From positions 16,563,501-16,627,500 of the forward strand of contig NC_058047.1 in assembly GCF_020085105.1 (NCBI RefSeq): a stretch of DNA of 64,000 nucleotides, in the 5' to 3' direction. The DNA comes from Siniperca chuatsi (lineage: Eukaryota > Chordata > Actinopteri > Centrarchiformes > Sinipercidae). The notes beneath the pieces are model-generated. The model did not search any database. It saw only the letters and a list, made by a program, of their open reading frames with translations, and had not been told where the DNA came from. The translations under genes and the position numbers were made by a program. Shown one piece after another: positions 12,201 through 25,300 of this stretch; within the stretch, counting starts at the first letter, position 1, and every line of letters starts with the position of its first letter.

Positions 12201-13772
12201 ATTGAAAAAATAATAGATTAATGGATAATAAAAAGAATAGTTTGTTGCGGCTGTACTGAAATATCTTCAAATCTCTGTGAGCTTGATGAGACAAAGGTCT
12301 TTGATGACACCTAATCCTGCTCAGAAATCATGAAATTTAACACTTATACTAACTCCGTTTATACAGAAATGTTACATGCATTTCATATACATATGCATAT
12401 CCAGGACAGAGGCTCACTAACTAATTGTGTCATTACACAGGTCACAGATTCTTTCCCCAAGATCAAAGTGTAGATGGCGACCGCTGATTCGATCTCATAC
12501 CAGGTCAAGAAAAGCAAAGTTAAAAAACAGAATAAATAAATAAATAAAGACGGAATAATCCTGCCTTAATCTCATTCTTGAGCCTGATAAATGTATTGCT
12601 GGTGCAGAGGTGCATGGTTTATTATTTGCAGGCTACGCAAAAATGTTCATCAACTGTGTTTTGCCTTGATTTTCTGACATTTGACACCGTAAATGCGATG
12701 CTCTCACATTATTTTGGACTCAGGAATGAGAAGCTTTGATCTCAACACGGAGAGGGTGCATTAAAACAGCGACGTAACATCGAGGAGGAAAAACTCTTTA
12801 CTACAGTTTGTCTTTGTTAGGCGGTAAAGTCCTGTGAGCTTTTTGCTGTCCAACATAAGCTCCACTTAAGGAACAACCTAAAACTGAAGCGGTTTGTCAT
12901 GTGTTGCACCTACAGTGTTACAACTACATTCTGCAGGATGTGTTGCAGTTTAGCTGCCAACATATTACAACACTGGTAGGTATGTGCAAATCTTTTTTTT
13001 TTAAATGTTTTTTTTAAATAAACTATTCAGTTTATGGGGGCCTGCATTGAAATTGGGGTTTTAAGTCTGAGTCAGCATACCTCTGGCTTCCTTTAGTTAG
13101 AAAAAGAGGCAAAGACACATGTAAAACATCTATTTCTTCCACTGTCACAATCAAGTTTGACTTGTTTTAAATGACATGACTGAATGAGATCTACATAACA
13201 ACAGTGCTCCTCCTCAAACTGACTGATAGACAAGCCATGTTGTATGCAGTCACCTTAATTTATTGATTTTATTACATTAAACTCAGCAGAAATCCATCAA
13301 TTACCCAAAATAAATATTCCCTGAGGACCATGATCAGCTGACAACATAAAAACAAATTTATGTGAACAGGACAAGCAACATTTGCATGTAACAGTTGAGG
13401 GAATCGTGTTTCTTTTATACTTACATACGCGTTGGCATATTCAATTTTGGTTCCCTTCAGTTCAGCTTTGAACTGAGTGAAAAACAGGTATGATTTCCCC
13501 TGGGGCCTGGCAATAATGAAAAAGGAATATGTGTCATTTGCATACATTTATTCGCTTATTAAGTCAGTGTCGGACATGAATACATTTAAACCACTGAGGT
13601 TAGAAACTTGTATTGTTTCTCTCCTCCTCTCTACTGGGAATGTCACGATTAACTAAAATCAAAGCATGACTCGGTGGAAAGAGACACAGATGGGCCAGAT
13701 TCTCACTGAAGACACACTGAACATCAGGGTCACTGAGCTGAAGAAGAGACTCGCTACAGACAGCTCTGTATC

Positions 13773-13835
<63 letters not shown>

Positions 13836-15472
13836 TCACCTCCACACAGAGCAGGAAAACAGTCTGTCGTCGTCACTCAGACCCACACTCATCAGCCATT
13901 GCTGTTTGGCACAAAAACAGAAGAATATTTATGCATAAAACCCTGGTGTAATTAAAATGAATTAATATGATGCTGGACACTGACAGACAGAGAGAGAGAG
14001 AGACACTCACCTCATTGGTTCCCCCTTGTGAAGCATAAGTGAATGAACATTCATACTCCCTCTGAAATAAGAGTGTAACATAGTGCTAGTTAGTGCACAG
14101 TTAAATCTGAATATCATTTTCATTATTGATCTATCAATTGCTTTTACATGCTATTATTTAACAATTTCCACTAATCTACTAATTATTTCTTTCAAACAGG
14201 CATTTCTGAACTGAAAATGTCAGATTGCTGCTCGGTATCAGGAGTGTGTGTAAGTGCTGATTTGATTGTTTAAAATAAATTCACAGTTTTAGTCATTTAT
14301 CACACACAAAAACATTCATTTTTGCAGCTTCACAAAAGGCAAAGATTAACTTGCTTTTCTATGTTTCATATCATTATAATTCAAAGGTCTGTTCTGTTCA
14401 TCAATTTGGCCTCTGGTAAAGACTTAAGTAATTAGAAACTTAAACAAGAGTTACTGACTACACATATAACAGTTTAGTCTCATGTTATGAATAGCACTGA
14501 AACGCAGGGCATTGCTTTCATCAATTTGATTATTTTATATGTGGTTTTGCAAACATTTGCCATACCGGAAGGTATATCAATAGAGGAAAATATCCTTATT
14601 ACTGGAAATATCATGATAATGGTTTCAACCATATCACCAGCCCTACCCAGAGCCACCATTAATGTTATTAGTAACACCTGTGCTATTTTCTGCAATGTCA
14701 TGTCAAAATGTCTGCTGTGAAAAAGGCCTATTGTAATGGCCATTTGTTAATATTTTAGCCTATTTAATGGACAAATGATTGATCAGTTAATAAATAAATA
14801 TAAAACTAACAATAACAACAAGTAGTTAATTTTTTTATGTGCTTATTCTTAATGTACAAACTTTCACACTATAGAAAAGGCAGTTCACATTCATTAAAAC
14901 TGTCAGCCAATGAATGGAGCCGTTGTGGCACTGAGGGAGCGACGTGTCAGCCTCTCACAGGCGGGTCGTCATCACGCTGCGACTACAGCTTACCAGCGGA
15001 ATGTAGTTTTTTCACTTATGTTATTATAAATATGAAATATATCGAATGTGACACACTTTAATGAAACAAACACGCCCCTTACACACGTAATACAATTCGT
15101 AATATGTTTAATTCAGTAATTATTCTGTTAACTTCTGACTAATCGATAACAATGGAGCGAAACATAGTAACCTAACGTTACACCGTGAATTAGCCTACAT
15201 TCAAACATGCGAGGGAGGGTGAACGTTTAGATTTAGCATAACTGCGGCTTTGTGTCCGAGTGGTGTTTAAAATCGTTAGCTAATTGTGTAAAATAAAGAA
15301 ATTAATCAATACAATCACTTACAATCCCCTCAGTGAAAGTGTGCACCACTCCTCCCGGTTTAACGTTGAACTCCACAGTCTTCGTCTTGTCAGGAGAGGC
15401 GTTTGCCGCAATCAACACAAACACAAGCAGAAACGCCAAATGAACAGCACAAGAGTTATTTTGGATCGCCAT
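9285..15472 (-). CDS. mydgf: Myeloid-derived growth factor
   Basis: Six minus-strand exons: 15323-15472 (ATG), 14011-14061, 13840-13901, 13425-13506, 10931-11003 and 9285-9364 (TAA). All have GT/AG borders and sum to 498 nt, giving 165 aa (human 173). A signal peptide (about residues 1-26, MAIQNN..LAFLLVFVLIAANA) precedes VKPGGVVHTF, FTYASQGGTNEQW, WRPQGKSYLFFTQFKAELKG and SDVPLKPEEF, which match human MYDGF nearly word for word. The two family cysteines are present (C55, C84). The protein ends TRHDEL, a classical ER-retrieval signal. Human MYDGF acts as a secreted, cardioprotective and angiogenic paracrine factor that also cycles through the ER/Golgi. A CA-repeat begins directly after the exon 3 donor. 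The upstream start was chosen because it is the first ATG and gives the signal peptide. Confidence 0.96.
10193..10600 (+). repeat. Possible dispersed repeat in the last mydgf intron
   Basis: An open stretch of about 108 codons (10193-10519) crosses AT-rich sequence and contains VELPENFPSKKAVYLLYDC. A pyrimidine-rich TTTTCTTTTCCAG precedes 10451. The nucleotide string (CACCTGCATTATAAAACAGACGT onward) resembles a repeat seen in fish intergenic DNA, so I do not call a gene. A coding exon is not excluded. Confidence 0.25.
11265..11525 (+). other. Possible plus-strand terminal exon inside a mydgf intron
   Basis: A strong acceptor (GTGCGTCTTCTTCTTGCAG, ending about 11264) is followed by 235 bases and a canonical AATAAA at 11500-11505 with a T-rich stretch after it. 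The first frame reads GTEPEQEEENMCSH and stops; another frame runs 48 codons and ends HGRPLLID. Neither matches a family I know. No upstream partner exons were recognised, so this may be a lncRNA end or chance. Confidence 0.25.
12005..12240 (+). repeat. Dispersed teleost repeat, copy 2 (GGGCTCTGGGAA family)
   Basis: Begins AAACAATTAATCAATTAGTTG, continues with GAGGATTTGCCGC, GAATATCTTTGGGG, GACAAAACAAGC and CACCTTGGGCTCTGGGAAACTG, and closes with a TTAAT-rich end. It matches 2381-2556 block by block. It sits in the 2.4-kb mydgf intron between exons 4 and 5. Confidence 0.55.
13776..13834. repeat. GT/CA microsatellite next to a mydgf splice donor
   Basis: About 29 GT units on the plus strand (CA on the mydgf strand). 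On the minus strand the run starts immediately after the exon 3 donor GTGAG (13835-13839). Confidence 0.95.
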
Positions 15473-16000
15473 CTCTTCCTCCTCCTCTTAGATGTGTGGT
15501 GTTGTGTCGCTGTGAGTGGCACCCTAGGTTACCAGGTATGCCGTCGACCGTGAATGTCGTCACACCACGCGTCACATACCAAACCAAGGGAACAAAATAT
15601 GACAAAACATCAAGAAAGATGCACATACATACACACTCTTGGTTGATGAAGCTTAGAGATAAACTGCTTTGAATATTGACGGATCAAAGTATGACTACAG
15701 AATGAGGCGTAACGCCACCATTCACAGCCACGTGATGTCGCCCTCGTTCAAACAAGTTTGTACATGTAGGCTATTATTAACGCTCTTAACGAGTCAGAGT
15801 AGGACTATTAATAAAATATCTATATTTGGATTGGAATAACAATAGCCACACAAACTATAGTTAACGCCATCTGACGTCAAAACTGCTACCTTATGGTGTG
15901 TCCAAGAAGGAAAACTCTGGGTATTTTGGTTCTGGTCTGAGTCTGAGTATTCCTTCCTGTAGTCAGAGGGCTGTCCGAGGACTACAGGGCACCATATTAT

Positions 16001-16062
<62 letters not shown>
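16001..16062. repeat. Compound CT/CA microsatellite
   Basis: A (TC)7 run passes directly into about 24 CA units. It lies 0.5 kb upstream of the mydgf start codon, in the spacer towards the lysyl oxidase gene. Confidence 0.95.
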
Positions 16063-16064
<2 letters not shown>

Positions 16065-18892
16065 CTGTCTGGTTATATATTCTGTATGACACTTTTCACT
16101 GCCTGGCTGTAGCCCAGGATGTCATATGCAGGTGTAAAGAGGAGGGGGCAGAGTGCACATCTCGTCTCCCCAAATTTATGAGGAGCATCAACATGTCACT
16201 GACGTTTCTTGTCTCATTATGAGGTCTCATCTCATCTTATACCAGTCAGTCATTCCCCACTGCATAGCTTCAAGTGGTTCAGATGGAAACAGATAAATGG
16301 AGGCTATTTTCCGAGCACAACATAATGTTCCTGATGTCTGAGTGTTGAGGTTTTCTACACAGTTATCTGTCTGTTTATATCTGCTGTCTGGCTTTGATGA
16401 TTAAATGGTGATTTTTATAATCACAGCTGTTAGAATACTCAAGAATGCAGGACTTTTACTTGTAACAGAGATTTCTACACTGTGGTTTTGCTACATTACT
16501 TCTTCCACCACTCAGGTAAAATTGTTACTAAATATTGTACATGCAGGTTTGTGGCCTGGCTTGTACTGTGCTGCACGAGTGGTGCAAGAGTGCATTGCAG
16601 TGCAAGGGACACTGGAAGTAACATTGTATGAAATAAATTACATAAAAAGATTTTTGTCCATATCTATAAATGGACAGAGTATAAGTACAGTATATACAGC
16701 CTGCTTAGACTAACAATAAACAGTATAAAGAATATCATGTACATACCATTGCACAATGAGTATATTACTGTACATTATGTATGTACAAGATGATTTGGTA
16801 TTTTTTTGCACACATTAATTTCAAACTACTATAATTTGGAGAAAGATATTTAAATTCAATTTCAGTGGATTTAGCTGAAAGTACCTTTTGCTGATGTTCT
16901 GATTCAACATTTTTTTTAAATACGTAAATAAATGCTTCAACAACTGGGAGTAAAACATCTTTGGCCATGCATTTGAAGCACTTTAAATTCTTTAACTACA
17001 CTTAACACTAGGCTGTTTTTGTGAAGCACTGTTAAAAAAACGTGCTTTGTATCCTCTGATCTGTGGAATAACTTTGTTATAAACCTTGAAGGAATGAGTA
17101 ACTCTGAATACTTGCCTCTTGTATTCAGGTCTGCTGCACACAATATAGTATAAGTGTGCTCTTCTACAACATTTCTACAAAAACTACTAATATACATGTA
17201 CATTCCTCTCTTTTTCACAGTAGAAGAACATTTTGTTTTACAGGAGACAAAAAACAGTCTCATGTCTGCTCTCGCATGTTTTTTTTTTATGTCTCGTCTC
17301 TGGAGCCATAGAGCGTCGTCCTCGTGAAGTGTGACACATGAACATATGTTTGGATACGAGAGGAGACACCTTAACATTGTCTGACACTCATGTGTAAAAC
17401 CCATAACACAATACGAGCATTTAGAACCAAATTCAGACCCAAAATATGGAGGGTTTCAGTTGAATAACCTGTCCTCCCCCTTCACCCTTCTCTTCACCCT
17501 CCCGTCCATCACATCCCCCTCCTTCCCTGCTCGTCGCCTTGGTCAGGGCCGCCTCCCTGACCAACTTCCCAGCCCAAAAATAATACAATAACAGGATTAA
17601 TAACAGCATGCATTTACTCAGACAGCCTGCTGAGTGTTTTAATATTTACACAGCAGCTCCGGGAGGAAAAGTACAGGGGTCGTTAGGCACACATTCTTCT
17701 ATTTGAAACAGGGAGAGCTGTTAAATCTGTAATGATGTGTAAATGGTCAGACTCAAGGAGTCCTTGCCCTGCCCAGGTAAACATTGTTTCCTTTTTAAGT
17801 GTCAGACACTCGGCTGTGTAAAACCAGAAGGAGAGAAAAATATTCAGTCATTTCCACTGTGCTCACATCAACAGCTTCTACTCTTTGCCATAAACAAACA
17901 ATTCAGTAAAAAGGTAAATACAGACCACATATCCAGACAGAGAAACAGAACATCAGTGTGGAGCTGGCGTCAAGTTATTTCACTGATGATGCCTGCTCAC
18001 GTTCCAGACTCTACACACACAGCAGGGAGCGTTAAAAATCAGCACTTCTTCAGTATATCAGTGGTTATGTATTTGGTTATTTATTTGATTTATAGATTTA
18101 TATTTGTGTATTTGTTAATTTATCACTTTTAATAGTTCAGAACCGCTGTTACAAGCTGTGAATCAGCTCTGAATAACAATCAACTCAAAATAAAATGCAG
18201 ATGAAAACTCTGTGAAGAATTGCTTCTCTATCTGATTGTTTGGTTGATTACCACCATGACTTCAAATCGTTGGATGATTAGTCATAGTTGATAAATTATT
18301 ATTGTTTGTCCTCTCATGGAGCTCATGCATGTGTGAGTTCATCATCATCTAAAAGTGTTAAATGAATTCTGAAGAATGTTGATTTATATGAACACTGGCA
18401 CAGTGCTGATTATTACAGAGTTGGATTAATCTCTTCAGTCCCACAGTCTCTTCAGCAGGTCTATCACAATGAGCTCACACTATGTGAACAAGCTTTGTTC
18501 AAACCCACAGGAGTTTATTTTGAATTCTAGTCAAACAAATGACTCAAAAGATATCCAGACATTTCCAGTTGATATAATGGTACAGCTAAAAAGTAAACCT
18601 CAGCGATTTGAATGTTTAAATTGCACCAGTCAAGATTTTTATATTAACAATGGATCAAATCATGATCTGTAATATGAATGGTGTCGCTCGTAGTGACAAC
18701 CCCACAGAATTATCACCCGACTCTACTGAACGTTTCAGCCTCTTTCAGCTCATTGTTTTGGTTTTCTGGCTTGCAAACTCCACCCTCATCAGCACCGTTT
18801 CCAACCACAGCAGGCAGATGGTTGGTTTTGAGGTTTGTGTTCAGTCAGTCAGTGTTTCATTTTTAAATAGTCTCCTTCCCTCAAGTGTCTTT

Positions 18893-19150
18893 TAGTTTTG
18901 CTTCCTGTCTTTGATTGCTTTGATCAGTTTCACCTGTGTCTCGTTGTCTCCCTCACCTAAGTGTATTTAAGTCCTTCCTTTGCTCTTTGTCAGTTTGTGC
19001 CTGTTGCTATGTTGGCTCTGTCTTGCTAGCCATCCTGCCGCCCTTCCTGTATCTGCCAGTAAGCTCTCAATAGACCAGTCAAGTCATTGTTCTGCTTCCT
19101 CTGTCTGTGTTTGGGTCCTTTCCCTGTTCCCTGCTTGCCAACACCCATAA
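18893..19150 (+). mobile_element. Possible solo-LTR remnant
   Basis: Contains TTTTGCTTCCTGTCTTTGA, then CACCTGTGTCTCGTTGTCTC, a TATTTAAG TATA-like box near 18965, and a TCTGTGTTTGGGTCC close. This layout resembles LTRs of fish Gypsy-type retroelements. No gag/pol sequence is adjacent, and clear TG..CA ends or a target duplication were not found. Confidence 0.35.
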
Positions 19151-20059
19151 CTGTACACTACCTGCTCAGCACCAAACAGCTGACAGACAAAGTTAGCGAC
19201 TAGCTGGTGAACATCGTGGAGCATTTGGCTGCTAAAGAGCCAAATATTTCCTTTAGGGGTTGGTGTTTATAGCTTGATCCGAGGCCCCAAGTGGCCAAAA
19301 TAATAATAATAATTAATAATAATAATTTGATTTGATTCCAGCTTTAATATTAGCAAGCAAGTACAGAATAATTATGCTAAATGAAGGGGAAAAATCCATC
19401 TTTGAATCTATCTTTGAAGAAAATGTATCAAATTTAAGGGGAACATCAGAAGCATAATGGTTGAAGGCGTCAGTATTGACAGTTTTGCAGTTCGTGTCTG
19501 TAAAAGGAACACACTGACTGCCACGAAGTGTCACTGCAGTCTGGCCTGTTGGCTCTGACGCTTGTTGACTGGGAGTCTCAGACAGTCAGGCCTCTGGGCA
19601 CAGCCTCACAGACAGTCAGCCCGTGATAAGGATGGTTTCTGTGGTGCTTGCTGATGTCAGCAGTTTGCAGTCAGGTTTTCCTGGCCGTCTGCGGATCTGT
19701 GGAATTTCTCTCCTCCTCGCCATCTCCAGCGGGGGCAGGCAGGGGCGACCGGCAGCTCTGCCCATCCTTCACGCCCTGCAGGCTTAGCACGTTGGCCTCC
19801 CCTGAGCAAACAGCACCTGGATCAGCGAAGGAGGCTCTGCCCTGACCCTCTGTCACACTCATATTCACATCAGTGAATCACCTCGAGGGCTCTGACCAAA
19901 GATGGTGAGGCCTCGACAGAGAGGCCATGTTTGGATAAGAGGGTGTGTGAAATGGGTTCAAGCCCAGTATGACGTGGATATCTGCAGTGCATGCACTGAG
20001 ATTCTCCTCACCTCTGATACTTTCCCATCTTTTGCGTCCATGTACCTTTATCATCACAG

Positions 20060-20235
20060 CAATGGAACGTAACCAAGTACATTTACTCAAGTACTAAACT
20101 TAAGTACAATTTTGAGGAAATGTTGCACTTTTTATTCTGCTACATTTTTTAACAGATAAAGTTACTGGTTACTTTTCAGATTGATATTTTACCTACAAAA
20201 AACATATGATAAGGTGATAAAATACAAGCTTGAAC
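20060..20235. repeat. Teleost 'AAGTAC' repeat, truncated
   Basis: AAGTACATTTACTCAAGTACT followed by ACTTAAGTACAATTTTGAGG matches in reverse the right end of the complete element at 31279-31577. It is cut off on the right by the next element. Confidence 0.5.
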
Positions 20236-20519
20236 CAGTGGTGTCCAACTTTTTGGCTTTTGTTGGTAGCAGTCCCACAAAAGAGTGATTTCCCCTTGAA
20301 ACTTCTCAGATGGTTTCATTTCAATAGAGTCCTACAGAGGTAAAATTATCCAATATTTCATAAAAAAGCAAAGATTAGAGAATAGTCCAAAAAATAATTA
20401 CAGATGTGTGTAGCAGAACTTAGATTTTATTCTTTCTTACCCCAGTAATCATCTCACGACCCCCCAAATCTATCTTGTGACTCCTTGGAGAGGTATGACC
20501 CCTAGGTTGGGAACCACTG
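20236..20519. mobile_element. Non-autonomous hAT-type element
   Basis: Starts CAGTGGTGTCCAACTTTTTGG and ends GGTTGGGAACCACTG, an imperfect inverted repeat of the same family as 5903-6217. The interior carries GACCCCCCAAATC and GGTATGACCCCTAGG. Flanking octamers GCTTGAAC and GACTAAAC agree at 5 of 8 positions, as expected for an old insertion. No coding capacity. Confidence 0.55.
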
Positions 20520-21691
20520 GACTAAACCACCTAACTGTCTATAAAGTAGATAAAATGAGCTCCACCCCGACCAGCTACAACAGTAAAACTTCTCTAAAAC
20601 TTTCCTCTGGTTTTCTTGGTGCCTTCGTAACTTGCAAAGTGTAAAATAACAGATGGAGACTGTCTCATCAACCCAGCAAACAAGAGCAAACTTACACAAC
20701 ATCTGAGAAACCCACAGCACACTTGAAAACAGATGAAAACAGACTCTTGCCATTACTATGAGAAGGAGCAGAGAAGTCTAGTACAGTAACAGATGCTGTA
20801 GAGGAGCAGAGAAAATATACTCCATGACCTCAGCTCCCACCTGCCTGCATTTTCATCTCATAAACATCCTGAAACTGTTTCCTTCTTTCATCAAGGCTTT
20901 GCATGAAATCTGCTGAAATCTTCCACTTTACAAGGACCACAAAAAGGTTTCTGTTGAGACACAAATCACTCCAGTCATTATGTTTCCATCATACAGTCTT
21001 GTCAGTGACTTATATTTACTTTGTTAAACGTATTAGAATAATTTGAACATCCTGAGTTGTCATCTTCTACGAGACTTGTGGTACTGTAACAGTCAAAAGC
21101 TTCAACACCTTTTACTTTCATGCTCTATATTCAACATTACAAGACTGTGAAGCAATATATGTTTGCTGGACAGCAAAAAGCACTGTTGAAATAGAGCAAA
21201 AAGAACGACTTGTGTTAAAAAATAGTTGCGGTGATTATTTATACATTTCCACAAACCAGTCAGTGTCCCTAATAATTCTGGTGACAAAGTATAAATAGAG
21301 CGAGACATTCCCAGACACCTCACATGGAGTTATTGCCAGGTGAATAAATGTTTTCTCATGACAAACACGCTCACAACAGGCATGTGGTGTGAAGCGCTAC
21401 GTCTTTTGCTGACATTTCCGAGAGACATAAACGGGCTAAGTGGAATCATTTCAGGTATTTCTCTGAGGTGTGTTATTCCAGAAACATTTAAGAAATGTAC
21501 CACTCCCCATGCTAATGGCCCTCAGCTTGTGTTAACTGCTGTTAGCAGTAAATGGGCAGTAGAATGACTTCATGTTGTTAAATATTTGTTCAAATTATCC
21601 CATCAGTAGTGATTATTTAGATCAGTTCTTTTTAAGTAAGACGTCAGTCTTCAATGGTGCATTTGTTTCCAAAAAACAACAACAAATAAAC

Positions 21692-21697
21692 TTTATT
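21692..21697 (-). promoter_or_regulatory. Candidate polyadenylation signal for the lysyl oxidase gene
   Basis: TTTATT on the plus strand reads AATAAA on the minus strand, about 0.63 kb after the stop in exon 7. Other hexamers further away are possible. Confidence 0.3.
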
Positions 21698-22327
21698 ATA
21701 AAACAATCAAATACCCTTTCACTAGATTGTAAAAGACAGACTAAACATTTGTGCTGCGGTAATATACACAAAAATGCACAAAACCATACACGCCATACTG
21801 CTCGAAATGCTTGCAGGAGAGTATTTGGTTTTTATATTTTAACAGCACTTATAAATCCTTCACTCCAATACATATGTGGTCAATATTAGACAGAGGATCT
21901 TTTCTCTGACAAGACAAAATGCTAATAAATTTCAGGGGAGAAGAGCACCCATGTTTTCTTCAAAATGAGCACCAGTTCAGTCGTACAGTATGACTGAATG
22001 AATTTACACAGCTTCCTTAAGAATAACTCGTTTTCTTTATATTTATGAATCACATTATCCTCAAGTTTTCTGCACACACACAGCTAACAGTACAGTCAGG
22101 CATCCCTTAAAAATCCACTGAAAATGTATTTTCTTACAAATAACATAAGTTAACATCTAGTCAGCTGGGCTGTAGCTACAATATATCATATGACATAAAT
22201 ACGAACAGATACATTTATATAGTAGCAAACATTTGAATGTAAAACAGCTGCACAACAGAGTAGCAACTGTACACGAAGAGCAACAAGAAGGTATTAAGTA
22301 TACGTTTGTGGGGAAACTTCAGTCAGG

Positions 22328-25300
22328 TCAGCTTCTGTGAAACAAAGAATAAACATCAGTGATGAGCTCTTCTTTTTGCGCCTGATCTCAGGTTCAAGGA
22401 GTGAGAACACTATAAGATTGACTTACACAGTGATCCTGCAGTTTCTTGCCTGGACGTAGCTTCCTGTATACCTGATGTCGCAGCGCACCTCATTGTTGGA
22501 GAAGTCTGACTCCTGAACCAGCTGAGAGGGGTTCACTGTCACCTGAGGAACAGCAGAAACAGCTACGAAATGTAAATGTTTTATTTGAATCCAGTTCAAT
22601 CTGATTATTATTTATCTTGTCCTATTCTTAAAGCGGTTCTACTCTCCCACCTTGAGTATGTAGTTTCCAGGGGGTACATCAGTGATGTCGATCCACTGGC
22701 AGTCGATGTTGGCGTGATACGTATCGTAGCAACCAGGACCGAGCCCCTGAGAAAAATCAAAACTTATATTAATCCTCTGTTGGCTTAAGGAAACATTTCA
22801 TCTATATTTCCAATTATATCAGTGAAAAATAAAGTAATAAATCATCATCTAACCAAATTCAAAAAATGAAACAAACAAACAAATATAAATGAATTGATGA
22901 ATGGATAAAAGAATGGATGGATGCATGGATCAATGGAAAAATAAATAAATAGACCAGGAGGTCCAACCTGTGTGTGAGCAGTGCAGGCAAAGCGTCGTCG
23001 TATTCCCGGGTCACAGGACGTGTCCTCCAGACAGAAACTGGCTTTGTGTCCCTCAGCAACCTTCTGTCCAGTGGAGACGTCCAGCAAGTCATAGTTACTA
23101 AAGGCCTCCATACTGTGGTAATGCCTGGAGACACCCAGAGAGAGAGACACACAGACAAATCACCATTTCTGAAAAGTGAAAAGTGATTCACATGGCAACG
23201 TATTGCATCTCATGCGTATCACCTTCTTAAAAAAAAGTTGTACAGTCACTTATTTTCTCACATCTAAAATCACATCAATCATTGATTACACACTCATCTG
23301 CACCAAAAAAGGAACTGGACAAACTGTAACTAAAATAGAGCTGCTTGAGAGGCTCTCAAATAGAGCATCTGTTCTTTTTTCTTTTTTCAGAAATGATTTG
23401 GCCTCTAGAAATGTTCCTTTCTTTGCTGATTGGTTGGAGTGTATGAAAGGCAGTTGTATTTATTTTACTAAAGAGGTGCTGAGGAAATGGTAAAGCTGCA
23501 TTTATATAGCACTTTTATCCAAAGTGCTTTACAATTACAATTTGCCACTCATTCACACACAAACCAATGGCCTAAAGGAGCAGTTTGGGTTTGGGGTGTA
23601 TTGCCCACTGTCCATTTCAACATGTGGACAGGGGGAGTTGGGGATCGAATCTCCAACACCTTCTGAGCCTCAGCTGCTGAGGGGTGATCCAGCTCTTCTT
23701 TAGGATTAATGATTTAAGCTCAGGTTTGCATCATGGTTTTAAAAAGACACAAAAGAGCTAAATGAATGTGATTGACTGTGATTTGTAGATGCTGCATTAT
23801 CCTTTTAATGTTTCTCAGTATTCTCTGTGTATAAATGTTTGATTTCTTTGCACTTTTTGCACTGTTAATTTCTATATTTTATGCACATTTAAATTTATTA
23901 TCAATTATTACTCTTTGTGAAGTCCCATGGAAGACTACATCTCAGCATGCTGGCAGCTAGGAGTCATTGTCTTTATACAATAATAAAGAAGTATAAGAAG
24001 CTCTGGAACATTTTAAACATGTTTTGTATTATTTCCTATTATTAACTGACACTGTCTCTCATGTATGATTCAATAAAATCCGGTAGGTCAAAAACCTGAG
24101 TATACACACCATTGTGCATGGACTGGGTGGTGTGTTTATACTTGAATTGTATAATAACACTGAACTTACTGGTGACAGCTGTGCCATTCCCACTCATGTC
24201 TGGGCTTCACTGGGAGGAAGTCTGCTGTTCCTTGGTTCTTCACTCGCTGTGGGAACCGCAGCAGGACTCTGTAGTCCAGGTCCCTCACACTGGGATGATT
24301 CGCAGATCTGAAGGAAAGGGAAACAGGAAGGGAATGAGCCAAGTTTACCTCGAGTATCTTAACTATGAGCAGAAATGACAACCTAAACCACTGAGACCAC
24401 AGCTGAGGTTGACTCCTAACATCTTTTTGTTTGTGGTATCTTTACATTCTCCTTTACACACACTTCACTGCACATTGAACTCTTTCTCCTCCTCACTGAC
24501 CAGTTTACATAACAGTGATTTACTGTCGAAGCGACAGAAGTGGTTTCTGGTCTTGCCTCAGTAGTTTTTGCATTCACTCCAGGAATCCTTTGCCTTTCAT
24601 TTCAGAGTTTCTTTAACTTGGCAAAGTGCTGCTCAGATCACAGGAGAGAATCTCGGGCGGTTGCCAAGTTTGTGTCCAGCCACTCTGTCACTCAGCTGTA
24701 GCTTCCAAATGGGACTGAGGCCAACACACATCCTAATGTGGCAACCTCAAAGCATTATCATTATTTATATATTTATTTATATGTGTATACCCAATTGATT
24801 TCTATTTCTAAAGGTATAAAATGTTATCACACAGTAGAGAGCGTGTGCATAACAAAATGTCAGTCAAGGACAAAGGGCAACACAACAGTCACAAAAAAGT
24901 TCATTTAGATTGACCGAAATCTACCTATATCTTCACTAAGTAACTGATTTAATTAGTTGGTCTTGGCTTGACAGATTAATGCAGTGTGATGTCAAATAAA
25001 TAAGTGCACCTGGAAAGACAGTTCTCTTCAGCAGCACAGCGAAGTGCGTACATCTGCACTCTCTGGATGTAAGAGGCAGCTTGGATGTAGTAAGGATCAG
25101 GAACCAAGTCTGGGAGACCTGCAGAAAAAATGAATCCACAACTTAAAAGGTATAAATTTAATACATGCATAAACTCTACTAGACATGCAGGGGCATTTAC
25201 TGTTCATTAAGACTTTTTAAAATATGGGGCTTCAATTAGGTTTTGGGTCTTTTCTCTCTCCTCTGGAAAAGAGGTGGAAGTTTTTCAGTTATATTCTCTG

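Larger units (their letters stand above)
16063..22327. other. Gene-poor spacer between mydgf and the lysyl oxidase gene
   Basis: No exon could be supported. Open frames of up to 155 codons occur (16937-17404, minus) but have no domain or splice context. Also present: a pyrimidine-rich block (about 17468-17545), an LTR-like block (18893-19150), a GC-richer island with a 65-codon minus frame (19671-19868) and two adjacent repeats (20060-20519). The right end probably holds the 3' UTR of the lysyl oxidase gene. Confidence 0.6.

Noticed and set aside
14480-14743. Overlapping open frames on both strands inside mydgf intron 1
   Set aside because: Both frames are hydrophobic AT-rich read-outs with no family resemblance and lie between well-supported mydgf exons.
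16937-17404. 155-codon minus-strand open frame
   Set aside because: No recognisable domain, no splice context and AT-rich codon use; chance opening in a spacer is more likely.
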